Below are positions 48,936-57,820 of a stretch of DNA of 64,000 bases, piece by piece. The position numbers were made by a program, and so were the translations under genes. Every line of letters begins with the position of its first letter. Position 1 is the stretch's first letter. The DNA is from Burkholderiaceae bacterium (GTDB taxonomy: Bacteria; Pseudomonadota; Gammaproteobacteria; Burkholderiales; Burkholderiaceae_C), in assembly GCA_024235915.1 (NCBI GenBank), contig JACKLO010000009.1:372001-436000 (forward strand), written 5' to 3'. A model generated the notes under the pieces. It did not search any database. It was not told where the DNA came from and saw nothing but the letters and a program-made list of their open reading frames with translations.

Positions 48936-49718
48936 TCAGGCCGCGGCCGTCTGTGCCGCGATCACCTCGGCACGCACCGTCTCCGTCAGCTCCGCTTTCA
49001 GCGCGGCGAAGTCGGGCGTGGTTTTCATCGCGTAGTGCCGCGGATGCGGCAGCGGCACCGGGCGGTCGAGCTTGATGCGGCCAGGCCGCGCGCTCATCAC
49101 GACCACGCGGCTGCCCATGAACACCGCTTCGTCGATGTCGTGGGTGACGAACAGCACCGTCGTCCGCTCCGCCTCCCAGATGCCCAGCAGCAGTTCCTGC
49201 ATCAGCTCGCGCGTCTGGTGGTCCAGGGCCCCGAAGGGTTCGTCCATCAGCAGCATGCGTGGCCGGTTGGCCAACGCCCGCGCCAGTGCCGTGCGCTGCT
49301 GCATGCCGCCGGAAAGCTGCTTGGGGTAATGCTGCTCGAAGCCCTTCAGGCCGACCTGCGACAGGTAGGTGCGAGCCGTGGCCACCTGCTCCGCGCGGGG
49401 CAGGCCGCGCTCGCGCAGGCCGAAACACACGTTGTCGAGCACCGTCAGCCAGGGGAACAGCGTGTAGCTCTGGAACACCATGCCGCGATCGGCGCCGGGG
49501 CCGTCGATGCGCTGGCCGTCCAGCGTCACCGCGCCGGCGGTCGGATGGTCCAGCCCGGCCACGATGCGCAGGAGCGTGCTCTTGCCGCAGCCGCTGGGGC
49601 CGAGGATGGTGATGAATTCGTTCTCGGCCACGTCCAGGTCGGTGGCCTGCAGCGCCAGCGTGGACCCGGTGGTGGAAGCGAAGCGGCGCTCCACGCCGCG
49701 CACCTGCAACATCGTCAT
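48936..49718 (-). CDS. ABC transporter ATPase (nitrate/sulfonate/taurine type)
   Basis: The 260-residue ATPase has Walker A GPSGCGKSTLLRIVAGL, Q-loop VFQSYTLFPW, signature LSGGMQQRTALARAL, Walker B MLLMDEPFGALD and the switch His in VTHDIDEA. It is of the NrtD/SsuB/TauB class. Its start lies 15 bp downstream of the permease stop, with AGGAGA upstream of ATG 49718. It powers the import system encoded with the permease and binding protein. The substrate is not readable; the same-strand hut genes upstream suggest a histidine-pathway compound. Confidence 0.92.
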   Translation of the reverse strand: MTMLQVRGVERRFASTTGSTLALQATDLDVAENEFITILGPSGCGKSTLLRIVAGLDHPTAGAVTLDGQRIDGPGADRGMVFQSYTLFPWLTVLDNVCFGLRERGLPRAEQVATARTYLSQVGLKGFEQHYPKQLSGGMQQRTALARALANRPRMLLMDEPFGALDHQTRELMQELLLGIWEAERTTVLFVTHDIDEAVFMGSRVVVMSARPGRIKLDRPVPLPHPRHYAMKTTPDFAALKAELTETVRAEVIAAQTAAA

Positions 49719-49732
49719 GCCCGTGTCTCCTC

Positions 49733-50524
49733 TCATCGCCCCAGTTGTGCCCAGGGGAACAGGCGGCGGTTGCCCCACTTGAAGGCGAAGTCGCTGACCA
49801 GGCCGATGAGGCCGATCACGATGATGCCGAAGATGATCTGGTCGGTGGCCAGCAGCGCCTGGCTGTCGGTGATCATGTGGCCGATACCGGAACTGGCGCC
49901 GATGAGCTCGGCCACGATGACGTAGGTCCAGGCCCAGCCCAGCACCATGCGCAGGGTTTCGGCGATTTCCGGTGCAGCGCCGGGGATCAGCACGCGGCGG
50001 ATCAGGCCTGTGTCCTTGACGCCCAGCGTGTAGGCGGCCTCCACGAGGTCGCGGCGCGTGTTGCCCACCGTCACCGCGATCATCAGCACGAGCTGGAAGA
50101 AGCTGCCGATGAAGATGACCGCGAGTTTCTGCGCCTCACCGATGCCGGCCCAGAGGATCAGCAGCGGGATGAAGGCGCTGGCCGGCAGGTAGCGCGCGAA
50201 GCTGACAAAGGGTTCGAAGAAGGCTTCGATGGGCTTGTAGGCACCCATCGCCACGCCCAGCGGCAGCGCCAGCGCCGCCGCAATCGCAAAGCCGCCGACC
50301 ACCCGCCACACCGTCATGCCGATGTCGTGCGCGAAACCCATTTCGGTGAGCAGCGTCCAGCCGGAGCGCAGCATCTTCAGCGGGTCGGCCAGGAACAGCG
50401 GTTCGACGAAACCGCCGAAGGTGGCCAGCGCCCAGGCGGCCACGAACAGCACGAAGAAGCTCACGCCAAGGATGACGCGCGTGGCCGGGTTGACGGGTTG
50501 CAAGGGTTTCATGGTTCGATGCAT
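49733..50524 (-). CDS. ABC transporter permease (nitrate/sulfonate/taurine type)
   Basis: The 263-residue inner-membrane protein has about six helices and the EAA loop (EAAYTLGVKDTGLIRRVLIPGAAPEI, seen here as its Glu-Ala-Ala and Gly core) that docks on the ATPase. Further family marks are LPASAFIPLLILWAGIGEA and GWAWTYVIVAELIGASSGIG. It pairs with the ATPase and the binding protein. The binding protein gene is separated from it by a 565-bp gap filled by an inverted-repeat element. ATG 50524 was preferred over an in-frame TTG at 50527; a start at 50512 is also possible. Confidence 0.9.
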   Translation of the reverse strand: MHRTMKPLQPVNPATRVILGVSFFVLFVAAWALATFGGFVEPLFLADPLKMLRSGWTLLTEMGFAHDIGMTVWRVVGGFAIAAALALPLGVAMGAYKPIEAFFEPFVSFARYLPASAFIPLLILWAGIGEAQKLAVIFIGSFFQLVLMIAVTVGNTRRDLVEAAYTLGVKDTGLIRRVLIPGAAPEIAETLRMVLGWAWTYVIVAELIGASSGIGHMITDSQALLATDQIIFGIIVIGLIGLVSDFAFKWGNRRLFPWAQLGR

Positions 50525-50576
50525 CAAGAGGTCCCGTCAGGGGACGTTGGGCGCTTGATCGAAGCCTTTGACAGCT

Positions 50577-51070
50577 TTCGACCCGGAGCGGACGTTGGAT
50601 GCTGTGCGTGCATTTGATGCCGCACTCCACCGCCGAGGCGGCAAGTCGACGGCGGGCAGGCCTGTGGCGCTTAGATCGGACGGCCTGCGCTGCGCTCCGG
50701 CTCCCCTGCGCTTCTCGGTCCCGAGGCCCGCGGCCAAACTCCCGCCGCTCACTTCGTTCGCTGTGGTCGGACAGCGGCCGCGAGTCCGTTTACGAAGCGC
50801 GCTGGCGCGCGCGGCCTCGGGCCCTGCGATGCTCGGCGTCCTCGATGCGCGCCACAGACCTGCCCGCCGCCGCCTTGCGGACGCACACGGGTGCCTGAGG
50901 GAGAACAACTGTGGCCCCTGGCCGCGGAGGGCGGGTCTGGCCTGGCGCGAGGTAAAGGAGGAGGCGAGCGCCCTGCGCGAGCCGGGGGACAGGAGCGCCA
51001 GGCCAGGCCCGCCCTCCGCGGCCCGCGCCGCTGCGAACGCACAGAGAACCAACGTCCTCTCCGGGTCGAA
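50577..51070. repeat. intergenic element bounded by 22-bp inverted repeats
   Basis: The 565-bp gap between the binding-protein and permease genes (50525-51089) carries 22-bp ends at 50577-50598 and 51049-51070 that are inverted copies with one mismatch (core CGACCCGGAG and GGACGTTGG). The inner flanks are also partly similar (CTGTGCG, then CGGCGGGCAGG and CTGTGGCGC in both arms). The middle includes CTCACTTCGTTCGCTGTGG, which I recall as part of a dispersed comamonad intergenic repeat. Long frames across it (for example 50537-51088) read FDPERTL from both ends and are not believed to be genes. There is no transposase. Confidence 0.75.
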
Positions 51071-51089
51071 CGCCGCCGCCCGCAACAAC

Positions 51090-52052
51090 TCACTTGATGA
51101 ACTGCGTATCCGCCAGCTTCGACAAATCCGGCAGCGCCTTGATGATCCCCGACTCCAGCAGCAGGTCGGCTGCGTCCTTGCTGAACGCGGCGTGCTCGCC
51201 GGCGAAGAACTTCTGGTTCGCGGCGCGGTCCTGCCAGCGCAGGAACTTCTGGCTGGCCTCGAACTTCTCGGCCGGCTGCTTGACGTCGGCGCCCATGATG
51301 CCGAAGGACTTCTGCGGCTCGGCCTGGATCATCGCCACGGCGTCGAAGTAGCCGTCAGCCAGCGCCTTGGCGGCCTTGGGGTTCTCGGCCAGGAACTTCG
51401 GCGTGCAGCCGAAGGTGTCCATGATCATCGGGTAGTCCAGCGTGGTGGCGATGATCTTGCCGGCGTCCGGCTTCTCGCGCACGGCCGACAGGTAGGGCTC
51501 GTAGGTCATCGCGGCGTCCAGGCCCGCGGTGCCGGCGATCATGGCGTTGGCGGCGGCCTGCGGCTCCAGGTTCACCACCTTCACGTCCTTCACCGACAGG
51601 CCGTTCTTCTTCAGCATCCAGGCCAGCGTGAAGTACGGTGCCGTGCCCGGCGCGCTGGCGGCCACGGTCTTGCCTTTGAGGTCGGCGATCTTGGCGATGC
51701 CGGGCTTGACCACCATGCCGTCGGCGCCGTAGCTCTTGTCGAGCTGGAAGATCTGGGTCGTGGGGATGCCATTGGCGGTCCACACGATCCAGGTCTCCAC
51801 CGTGGTGGCGGCGCACTGGATGTCGCCGCTGGCCAGGGCCAGGTGGCGGTCCTTCTGCGGGATCTTCTTGATCGTCACGTCCAGGCCGTGCTTCTTGAAC
51901 AGGCCGGCTTCCTTGGCCAGCGTCAGCGGTGCAAAACCGGTCCAGCCGGACATGCCGATGGACACGGCGGTCTGGGCCTGGGCCACCGGGGCGGCCACGG
52001 TCAGGGCAGCGGCCAGGGCGGACATCAGCAACGGGGTCAACAGCTTCTTCAT
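51090..52052 (-). CDS. ABC transporter substrate-binding protein (NrtA/SsuA/TauA type)
   Basis: The 320-residue precursor has a signal peptide (MKKLLTPLLMSALAAALTV through AQA) and the periplasmic binding fold of the nitrate/sulfonate/taurine/thiamine-precursor class (SIGMSGWTGFAPLTLAKEAG, ASGDIQCAATTVETWIVW, LKGKTVAASAPGTAPYFTL). The ligand is unknown. It stands 39 bp after the esterase gene and below hutU-hutH on the same strand, so import of histidine, urocanate or a related heterocycle is possible. GGAG lies before ATG 52052. Confidence 0.92.
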   Translation of the reverse strand: MKKLLTPLLMSALAAALTVAAPVAQAQTAVSIGMSGWTGFAPLTLAKEAGLFKKHGLDVTIKKIPQKDRHLALASGDIQCAATTVETWIVWTANGIPTTQIFQLDKSYGADGMVVKPGIAKIADLKGKTVAASAPGTAPYFTLAWMLKKNGLSVKDVKVVNLEPQAAANAMIAGTAGLDAAMTYEPYLSAVREKPDAGKIIATTLDYPMIMDTFGCTPKFLAENPKAAKALADGYFDAVAMIQAEPQKSFGIMGADVKQPAEKFEASQKFLRWQDRAANQKFFAGEHAAFSKDAADLLLESGIIKALPDLSKLADTQFIK

Positions 52053-52091
52053 CGCAGGTACTCCAGGGTGGGACAACAGGTCGGTGGGTGG

Positions 52092-53300
52092 TCAGGGCCG
52101 GGCCATGGCGGGCCAGGCATCGAGAAAGCGGAGCATGGGTTCCACGCGTGCCGCCCAGGCGGCCTCGTCGTGGCCGGCGTCGGGCACTTCCAGGTAGTGC
52201 AGGTCGGCATCGGACCAGCCGCGTTCGCGCAGCGATGTATGCATGCGGCGTGCCAGCGTCAGGTGCACCAGACCTTCGCTGCCGCCGAAATCCAGCCACA
52301 GCCGCGGCCGCGGCGACGCCGGTGTCCAGGCCGACAGCTGACGAAACGCCACGCCGAAATCCCACCACAGCGCTGGCGACACCACCAGCGCGCTGCCGAA
52401 GACCTGGCCGTGCTGCAGCGCCAGCCAGAACGAGACCAGGCCACCGAGCGACGAGCCGCCCACCGCCGTGTGTTCGCGGTCGGGCAGGGTCCGGTAACGG
52501 CGGTCGATCAGCGGCTTGAGTTCGTCGACCAGGAAGCGCGCATAGGCCGGTGCACCGCCGCCGCGCCCGCCGTGCAGCCAATCTACCGTGGGCGTGTAGT
52601 CCATGCCCCGCTGCGGCCCGCTGGCGATGGCGACCACGATCAGCGGGCCGACGGCGCCCGCCGACACCAGCCGCTGCGCCGTCTCGTCCACGCCCCATTC
52701 CTCGCCCGCCGCCGCATCGTCGAAGACGTTCTGGCCGTCCTGCAGGTAGAGCACCGGGTAGCGGCGCGCAGCCTCCTGCGCATAGCCGGGCGGCAGCCAG
52801 ACCTGCACATCGCGCGCGGGAACTTGCGCCGACGGCACGAGCCCCAGCCGCTCGATCAAGCCGGTGCGGCGCAACATGGCCGGGTCTGGCGGTGCGTCGA
52901 AGGCCCGCACGATCTGCGGCACAGCCACGTCCAGCCGCAGGCGCCGATTGGGGCCGGCTTCCCAACCTTCGCCGTCACCCTGCCCTGCGCGCTCAATGCG
53001 GAACTTGTAGGCCACCGACCGGCCCTCGGCGGGCGGGGTCTCGAAACGGATGTCGCCGCGGTAGCGGCCGTCACCCGCCGGCGCCAGCAGCAGCGGCTGC
53101 TGCCAGGACAGCGGCGGGTGGTTGCCGCGCACCGCCACGGCGTCTCGCCCCGGCACGAACTGCCCGGCGGTGATCTGCGCACGCAGATCGGCTTCGACCT
53201 TCACGATCACGGGAGCAGCCGCGGTGCTCACGACCACGCACAGGCCGCCCACCCAGGCGACCAGCGCGCCGCGCAGACGACCGATCAGGCCGGCACCCAC
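52092..53300 (-). CDS. exported alpha/beta-hydrolase esterase (enterochelin esterase-like)
   Basis: The 402-residue precursor starts at GTG 53300 behind GAGGTG, overlapping hutH by 16 bp, and has a signal peptide (VGAGLIGRLRGALVAWVGG, then AAA). An N-terminal beta domain (about 35-130) precedes an Fes/esterase-D hydrolase domain: YPVLYLQDGQNVFDD, the nucleophile Ser in VGGSSLGGLVSF, and the His in PDAGHDEAAWAAR. The substrate is unknown. Its position inside a hut/ABC operon suggests it releases an importable compound from an ester, which is inference only. Confidence 0.85.
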   Translation of the reverse strand: MGAGLIGRLRGALVAWVGGLCVVVSTAAAPVIVKVEADLRAQITAGQFVPGRDAVAVRGNHPPLSWQQPLLLAPAGDGRYRGDIRFETPPAEGRSVAYKFRIERAGQGDGEGWEAGPNRRLRLDVAVPQIVRAFDAPPDPAMLRRTGLIERLGLVPSAQVPARDVQVWLPPGYAQEAARRYPVLYLQDGQNVFDDAAAGEEWGVDETAQRLVSAGAVGPLIVVAIASGPQRGMDYTPTVDWLHGGRGGGAPAYARFLVDELKPLIDRRYRTLPDREHTAVGGSSLGGLVSFWLALQHGQVFGSALVVSPALWWDFGVAFRQLSAWTPASPRPRLWLDFGGSEGLVHLTLARRMHTSLRERGWSDADLHYLEVPDAGHDEAAWAARVEPMLRFLDAWPAMARP

Positions 53301-54823
53301 AGCGGCGGCACCTCGGGCAGACCCCGCAGCAAAGGTGAGAGCACGCCCCCGGCCACCATGGCCGCCGCGGCCTCGAGGTCGGGCGCCAGGTGGCGGTCTA
53401 CATCCACCGACGGACAGCGTTGACGCAGCAGGGTGATGGCCTGCTCCAGCGGCGTGCTGCTGGCCAGCGGCCGCAGGAAGCCGACGCCCTGGGCGGCAGC
53501 CAGCCACTCGATGCCCAGGATGTGCGCCACGTTGGCGATCATCGGCTGCAGGCGCCGCGCCGCGAAGGTGGCCATGCTGACGTGGTCCTCCTGGTTGGCG
53601 CTGGTGGGCAAGCTGTCCACGCTGGCCGGGTGGGCCAGGCTCTTGTTCTCGCTGGCCAGCGCGGCGGCGGTGACGTGCGCGATCATGAAGCCGCTGTTCA
53701 GGCCGGCGTCAGCGGTCAGGAACGGGGGCAGGCGCGAGACGCCGGCGTCGATCAGCATCGCGATGCGGCGCTCGGAGATGGCGCCCACCTCGGCGATGGC
53801 GCAGGCCATGGCGTCGGCGGCCAGGGCTACCGGTTCAGCGTGGAAATTCCCGCCGCTGAGCATGGCGCCATCTTCAGGAAACACCAACGGGTTGTCCGTC
53901 ACCGCATTGGCCTCGCGCACCAGCACCAGCGCCGCATGGCGCAGTTGGTCCAGTGCTGCGCCCACCACCTGCGGCTGGCAGCGCAGGCAGTAGGGGTCCT
54001 GCACCCGGTCGTCGCCTTCGGTGTGCGAGGCACGGATGGCGCTGCCCGCCAGCAGCAGCCGGTAGTGCTGCGCCACGTCGATCTGGCCGGGTTGGCCACG
54101 CAGCTGGTGGATGCGCGGGTCGAAGGGGCCGTCGCTGCCGCGCGCGGCGTCCACCGTCAGCGCGCCGATCACCAGCGCGCTTTCCAGCACGGGTTCGAAC
54201 GACAGCAGGCCATACAGCGCCAGCGCCGTGCTGGTCTGTGTGCCGTTGATCAGCGCCAGCCCTTCCTTGGCCGCCAGTTCCAACGGGGCAATGCCATGGG
54301 CACGCAGCAGTTCGGCGGCCGGCACGCGGGCGCCGTCGACGTTGAACTCGCCCTCGCCCATCAGCGCCAGCGTCATGTGCGACAGCGGCGCCAGGTCGCC
54401 CGACGCGCCCACCGAGCCCTGCGCCGGGATCCACGGCACCAAGCCTGCGTTGTGCACCGCCAGTAGCGCGTCGATCACCTCGGGCCGCACGCCGGAGTAG
54501 CCGCGGCCCAGACTCGCCGCCTTCAGCGCCAGCATCAGGCGCACCACGGGCGGCGCCAGCGGCGCGCCCACGCCCACGCTGTGGCTGCGGATCAGGTTGC
54601 GCTGCAGTGTGGCCAGATCTTCGGCCCCGATGCGGGTGCTGGCCAGCTTGCCGAAGCCGGTGTTGACCCCATAGACCGCGACATCACCGGCGGCGGCACG
54701 CTGCACCACGGCGGCGCTGGCCTGCACTGCTGGCAGCGCCATCGGGTCCAGCATCAGGCGGTGGCCCCCCGCGTGGATGGCCTGGAGTTCGTCCAGCGAC
54801 AGCTGGCCTGGGCGCAACAGCAT
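53285..54823 (-). CDS. hutH: histidine ammonia-lyase
   Basis: The 512-residue enzyme removes ammonia from L-histidine to give urocanate. Its self-made MIO cofactor comes from Ala140-Ser141-Gly142 in GSVGASGDLAPLSHM. Further family marks are YGVNTGFGKLAS, NGTQTSTALALY and TSANQEDHVSMA. ATG 54823 overlaps the last base of the hutU stop (TGATG). It is the second gene of the minus-strand arm of the hut locus, and its own 3' end overlaps the esterase start. Confidence 0.97.
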   Translation of the reverse strand: MLLRPGQLSLDELQAIHAGGHRLMLDPMALPAVQASAAVVQRAAAGDVAVYGVNTGFGKLASTRIGAEDLATLQRNLIRSHSVGVGAPLAPPVVRLMLALKAASLGRGYSGVRPEVIDALLAVHNAGLVPWIPAQGSVGASGDLAPLSHMTLALMGEGEFNVDGARVPAAELLRAHGIAPLELAAKEGLALINGTQTSTALALYGLLSFEPVLESALVIGALTVDAARGSDGPFDPRIHQLRGQPGQIDVAQHYRLLLAGSAIRASHTEGDDRVQDPYCLRCQPQVVGAALDQLRHAALVLVREANAVTDNPLVFPEDGAMLSGGNFHAEPVALAADAMACAIAEVGAISERRIAMLIDAGVSRLPPFLTADAGLNSGFMIAHVTAAALASENKSLAHPASVDSLPTSANQEDHVSMATFAARRLQPMIANVAHILGIEWLAAAQGVGFLRPLASSTPLEQAITLLRQRCPSVDVDRHLAPDLEAAAAMVAGGVLSPLLRGLPEVPPLWVPA

Positions 54824-56523
54824 CAACGACCTTCCATGTCGACCATGGGCAGGTTCAAGCCCTGCGCCTTGGCACAGGCCACGGCCTCGGCGTAACCCGC
54901 ATCGGCGTGACGCATCACGCCAGTGCCCGGATCGTTCCACAACACCCGTTCGATGCGCTTCGCGGCTGCATCCGTGCCGTCGCAGACGATGACCACGCCG
55001 CTGTGCTGGCTGTAGCCCATGCCGACACCACCGCCATGGTGCAGGCTCACCCAGGTGGCGCCACCGGCGGTGTTGAGCAGCGCATTCAGCAGCGGCCAGT
55101 CGCTCACGGCGTCGCTGCCGTCCATCATGGATTCGGTCTCACGGTTGGGGCTGGCCACGCTGCCGCTGTCCAGGTGGTCGCGCCCGATGACGATGGGGGC
55201 CTTGAGCTCACCCCGCTTCACCATCTCATTGAAGGCCAGGCCGGCGCGATGCCGCTCGCCCAAGCCGATCCAGCAGATGCGCGCCGGCAGGCCCTGGAAG
55301 GCGATGCGCTCGCCGGCCATGTCCAGCCAGCGGTGCAGGTGGCTGTCCTCGGGGAACAGCTCCTTCATCTTCGCGTCGGTCTTGCGGATGTCCTCCGGGT
55401 CGCCGCTCAGCGCCACCCAGCGGAACGGCCCCTTGCCCTGGCAGAACAACGGGCGCACGTAGGCGGGCACGAAGCCGGGGAAGCCAAAGGCGTTCTTCAC
55501 CCCGGCATCCAGCGCCACCTGGCGGATGTTGTTGCCATAGTCCACCGTGGGGATGCCCATGGCCTGGAAGTCAAGCATGGCCTGCACGTGCACCGCACAG
55601 CCGGCCGCCGCGGCATCGCGCAAGCGCGCGTGCTGCGACTCGTCGGCCTGCGCGGCGCGCCACTGTTCGACGCTCCAGCCCGGCGGCAGGTAGCCGTGGA
55701 TCAGGTCGTGGGCGCTGGTCTGGTCGGTGACGAGGTCGGGCCGCACGCCGCGCTTCACCAGTTCCGGCAGCACCTCCGCCGCGTTGCCCAGCAGCGCGAT
55801 GCTGATCGCCTGGCCCTGGGCGGTGTAGCGCGCGATGCGGGCCAGGGCGTCGTCCAGGTCCGTGGCCTGTTCGTCGACGTAGCGGCTGCGCAGACGGAAG
55901 TCGATGCGGCTCTGCTGGCACTCGATGTTCAGGCTGCAGAAGCCGGCAAACGTGGCCGCCAGCGGCTGCGCACCACCCATGCCGCCCAGGCCGGCGGTCA
56001 GGATCCACCTGCCGGCGGCCACACCCCCGTAGTGCTGGCGCGCCGCCTCGGCAAAGGTCTCGTAGGTGCCTTGCACGATGCCCTGGCTGCCGATGTAGAT
56101 CCAGCTGCCGGCCGTCATCTGGCCGTACATCATCAGGCCCTTACGGTCGAGCTCGTGAAAGTGCTCCCAGGTGGCCCACTTGGGCACCAGGTTGGAGTTG
56201 GCGATCAGCACCCGCGGCGCGTCTTCATGCGTGCGGAACACGCCCACCGGCTTGCCACTCTGCACCAGCAGCGATTCGTCGGGCTTCAGCGCCTTCAGCG
56301 CCGCCAGGATGGCCTCGAAGCAATCCCAGTTGCGCGCCGCCTTGCCGATGCCGCCGTACACCACCAGCGCATCGGGGTTCTCGGCCACCTCCGGGTCCAG
56401 GTTGTTCTGGATCATGCGGTAGGCGGCCTCGATCAGCCAGTTGGCACAGCTGATGTCAGTGCCGCGCGGGGCGCGCACGGGGCGGGGCTGTGCAGTGCGG
56501 TGAACGGTGGACAGGTCGGTCAT
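54823..56523 (-). CDS. hutU: urocanate hydratase
   Basis: The 566-residue NAD-dependent enzyme converts urocanate to imidazolonepropionate. Motifs are QMTAGSWIYIGSQGIVQGT, TAGLGGMGGAQPLA and the active-site Cys region RICWIGLGERHRAGLAFN. ATG 56523 starts MTDLSTVHRTAQPRPVRAPR. The gene leads the minus-strand arm; a perfect palindromic HutC operator lies 37 bp before its ATG, so HutC should repress it in the absence of urocanate. Confidence 0.97.
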   Translation of the reverse strand: MTDLSTVHRTAQPRPVRAPRGTDISCANWLIEAAYRMIQNNLDPEVAENPDALVVYGGIGKAARNWDCFEAILAALKALKPDESLLVQSGKPVGVFRTHEDAPRVLIANSNLVPKWATWEHFHELDRKGLMMYGQMTAGSWIYIGSQGIVQGTYETFAEAARQHYGGVAAGRWILTAGLGGMGGAQPLAATFAGFCSLNIECQQSRIDFRLRSRYVDEQATDLDDALARIARYTAQGQAISIALLGNAAEVLPELVKRGVRPDLVTDQTSAHDLIHGYLPPGWSVEQWRAAQADESQHARLRDAAAAGCAVHVQAMLDFQAMGIPTVDYGNNIRQVALDAGVKNAFGFPGFVPAYVRPLFCQGKGPFRWVALSGDPEDIRKTDAKMKELFPEDSHLHRWLDMAGERIAFQGLPARICWIGLGERHRAGLAFNEMVKRGELKAPIVIGRDHLDSGSVASPNRETESMMDGSDAVSDWPLLNALLNTAGGATWVSLHHGGGVGMGYSQHSGVVIVCDGTDAAAKRIERVLWNDPGTGVMRHADAGYAEAVACAKAQGLNLPMVDMEGR

Positions 56524-56559
56524 GGCGGCGGCTCCGGCGGCTGGCTTGCGGCGCAATGT

Positions 56560-56575
56560 ACTTGTCTAGACAAGT
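56560..56575. promoter_or_regulatory. HutC operator between divergent hutU and hutC
   Basis: ACTTGTCTAGACAAGT is a perfect 16-bp palindrome in the 74-bp gap between hutU and hutC. It matches the known HutC/GntR operator form (TTGT-TA-GACAA with the GTCTAGAC core). Its position, 37 bp from the hutU ATG and 22 bp from the hutC ATG, allows control of both arms and autoregulation. Confidence 0.9.
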
Positions 56576-56597
56576 GAGCGCAAGTAGGATCTGCGCC

Positions 56598-57326
56598 ATG
56601 GCCCGTGCCGGAACGTCTGCTGCGCCTTCTGCCGCCCCCTACCAGCGCGTCAAGCACTGGCTGAAGGACGGGCTGGCGCGTGGCCGATGGGCCGCCGGCG
56701 TGCTGATGCCTTCGGAAGCGGAGCTGGTGGCCCGATTTGGCGTCAGCCGCATGACGGTGGGCCGCGCGCTCAACGAACTGCAGGCCGAGGGCCTGGTGGA
56801 ACGCCGCCAGGGCCAGGGCACCTTCGCCGCCGAACGGCACCGCGTGGCCTCGCAGCTGCGCATCCGCGACCTGCACGAGGAGATCGAGTCCGGCGGCCAC
56901 GCACACGAGGCGGCGGTGGTCATCGCCCGCGAGGAGCCGGCGCCGGCCGGCATCGCCGAGCGCCTGGGGCTGGCGCTCAACGCCCGCGCCTTCCACACCC
57001 TGATCGTGCACCGCCGCGATGACCAACCGCTGCAGTGCGAGGACCGCTGGGTCAATCCCGCTGCCGCGCCCGATTACCTGGGCGTGGACTTCACGCTCAC
57101 CACGCCCACCCACCACCTGCTGCAGGTGGCACCGTTCTGGTCGGCCGACTACCGCATCGAGGCCGCGCACCCGACGCCGCTGGAAGCCAAGCTGCTGGGT
57201 GTGGGCCTGCGCGAACCCTGCCTGGTCATCGAGCGCCGCACGCGAGACCGGCAACGCGTCATCACCGTGGCCCGCCTGGTGCACCCAGGCAGCCGCTACA
57301 CGCTGGAAGGCGAGTTCAACCCATGA
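56598..57326 (+). CDS. hutC: histidine utilisation repressor (GntR/HutC family)
   Basis: The 242-residue repressor has an N-terminal GntR winged helix (about 14-80: MPSEAELVARFGVSRMTVGR, EGLVERRQGQGTFAAER) and a UTRA ligand domain (about 95-240: QCEDRWVNPAAAPDYLGVDF, LLGVGLREPCLVIERRTRD). In this family urocanate binding releases the operator. ATG 56598 lies next to the palindromic operator. Its stop overlaps hutD (ATGA), so it leads the plus-strand arm. Confidence 0.95.
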   Translation: MARAGTSAAPSAAPYQRVKHWLKDGLARGRWAAGVLMPSEAELVARFGVSRMTVGRALNELQAEGLVERRQGQGTFAAERHRVASQLRIRDLHEEIESGGHAHEAAVVIAREEPAPAGIAERLGLALNARAFHTLIVHRRDDQPLQCEDRWVNPAAAPDYLGVDFTLTTPTHHLLQVAPFWSADYRIEAAHPTPLEAKLLGVGLREPCLVIERRTRDRQRVITVARLVHPGSRYTLEGEFNP

Positions 57327-57820
57327 TCATCGAGGCGCATGCCGTCACCCCTCAGCCCTGGAAGAACGGCGGCGGTGTCACGCGAGAATTGCTGCGCTGG
57401 CCCGCCGAGGGTGGCGCTGTCGAAGGCGCCGGCCATTGGCGGCTGCGTCTGAGCGTGGCCGACATTGCCGCGGATGGGCCGTTCTCCGCCTTTCCCGGCG
57501 TCACCCGCTGGTTCGCGGTGCTCGACGGCGCCGGCGTGGTGCTGTCGCTGCCGGACGGCGACCACCGCCTGCGCCCTGGCGACGCGCCGCTGTGTTTCGA
57601 CGGCGCCGAAGCGCCCGGCTGCCGCCTGCTGGACGGGCCCACGGTGGACCTGAACCTGATGCTGCAAGGCCTGGACGGGGCGCTGCAACGGGCCCAGGCC
57701 GGTGATGCGGCGCCCGCCTGGCCGCAGCTCGGCTTCTTCGAAGCCGCCGCGCGCCGACTGCATTGGCCGGCCACCGGGCCGGCCCCAGCGGACGGCTTCT
57801 GGATCGGGGTCGCGCCATGA
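57323..57820 (+). CDS. hutD: HutD family protein
   Basis: The 165-residue cupin-like protein has the HutD signature WKNGGGVTRELLRWP and WRLRLSVADIAADGPFSAFPG, then LLDGPTVDLNLML. HutD is conserved in hut operons; in Pseudomonas it has been proposed to limit or tune hut expression, and its chemistry is not settled. Both ends overlap neighbours through ATGA, indicating tight coupling. Confidence 0.93.
   Translation: MIIEAHAVTPQPWKNGGGVTRELLRWPAEGGAVEGAGHWRLRLSVADIAADGPFSAFPGVTRWFAVLDGAGVVLSLPDGDHRLRPGDAPLCFDGAEAPGCRLLDGPTVDLNLMLQGLDGALQRAQAGDAAPAWPQLGFFEAAARRLHWPATGPAPADGFWIGVAP

Noticed and set aside
50537..51088. A 183-residue frame in the ABC operon gap
   Set aside because: It lies on the inverted-repeat element and reads the same FDPERTL segment from both ends. 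It is repeat sequence, not a gene.
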